From NCBI GenBank assembly GCA_049522565.1, contig JBEKNT010000146.1:1-14505 (forward strand): a stretch of DNA of 14,505 nucleotides, given 5' to 3'. The number at the start of each line of letters is the position of its first letter. Positions within the stretch are counted from its first letter, which is position 1. Shown piece after piece: positions 14,455 to 14,505 of the stretch. Below the pieces are notes generated by a model. That model was not told the DNA's origin. It ran no database searches and saw only the letters and a list, made by a program, of their open reading frames with translations. The position numbers were made by a program, and so were the translations under genes. Origin of the DNA: JASHVB01 sp049522565 (GTDB lineage Bacteria > Pseudomonadota > Alphaproteobacteria > Acetobacterales > Acetobacteraceae).

Positions 14455-14505
14455 AATCCATCCGTTGGCGTGGTTGGACCGGAGGGGGCCTGTGCCGTTG
14501 CTGCT

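Overview
The window is GC-rich, with tightly packed genes, strong Shine-Dalgarno sites and long spurious antisense frames. It looks like an alphaproteobacterial chromosome. A cluster of triloop hairpins at the right edge, of a kind I associate with Acetobacteraceae/Rhodospirillales genomes, and a small protein with the HNGGPPLD signature both fit that group. The taxon is an inference; no rRNA or tRNA gene is present. Fourteen protein genes are supported, one of them cut by the left edge. I see no CRISPR array, transposase or phage gene.

Left part (1-4415). A class III CoA-transferase (partial) lies downstream of a CinA-type protein in a two-gene minus-strand unit. A 92-bp divergent region holding a perfect 12-bp palindrome separates this unit from a VOC/glyoxalase-fold protein on the plus strand. 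The VOC gene converges, with 3 bp between stops, on a YjlB-like cupin gene. The cupin gene is head-to-head, 30 bp apart, with a PAPS-type sulfotransferase gene.

Right part (4447-14249). Nine minus-strand genes run in one direction, transcribed from right to left: the iron-sulfur, molybdopterin and FAD subunits of a xanthine dehydrogenase/CoxSLM-type molybdenum hydroxylase; a short HNGGPPLD protein; a small exported protein resembling the periplasmic part of ExbD/TolR; an alpha/beta hydrolase; two tandem family-5 ABC substrate-binding proteins of identical length; and a DadA-like FAD oxidoreductase. Several junctions overlap or abut, including an 11-bp overlap and a TGA-ATG junction, so much of the run is probably co-transcribed. 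A candidate promoter lies upstream of the first gene and a second before the last binding protein.

Working together (inference). The right part reads as a scavenging or catabolic module: two exported solute receptors, an esterase-like hydrolase, an amine/amino-acid oxidase-type flavoprotein and a molybdenum hydroxylase. The molybdenum subunit carries the AYRGAGR loop of form II enzymes, so CO oxidation is unlikely and the substrate is unknown. No ABC permease or ATPase gene and no molybdenum-hydroxylase maturation gene is in view.

The points most worth a second look are the CinA protein whose deamidase half has lost its signature residues, the ExbD/TolR-like protein without a motor-type membrane helix or an ExbB partner, the small HNGGPPLD gene wedged between them and the molybdenum hydroxylase, the tandem binding proteins without a permease, and the triple-hairpin element.
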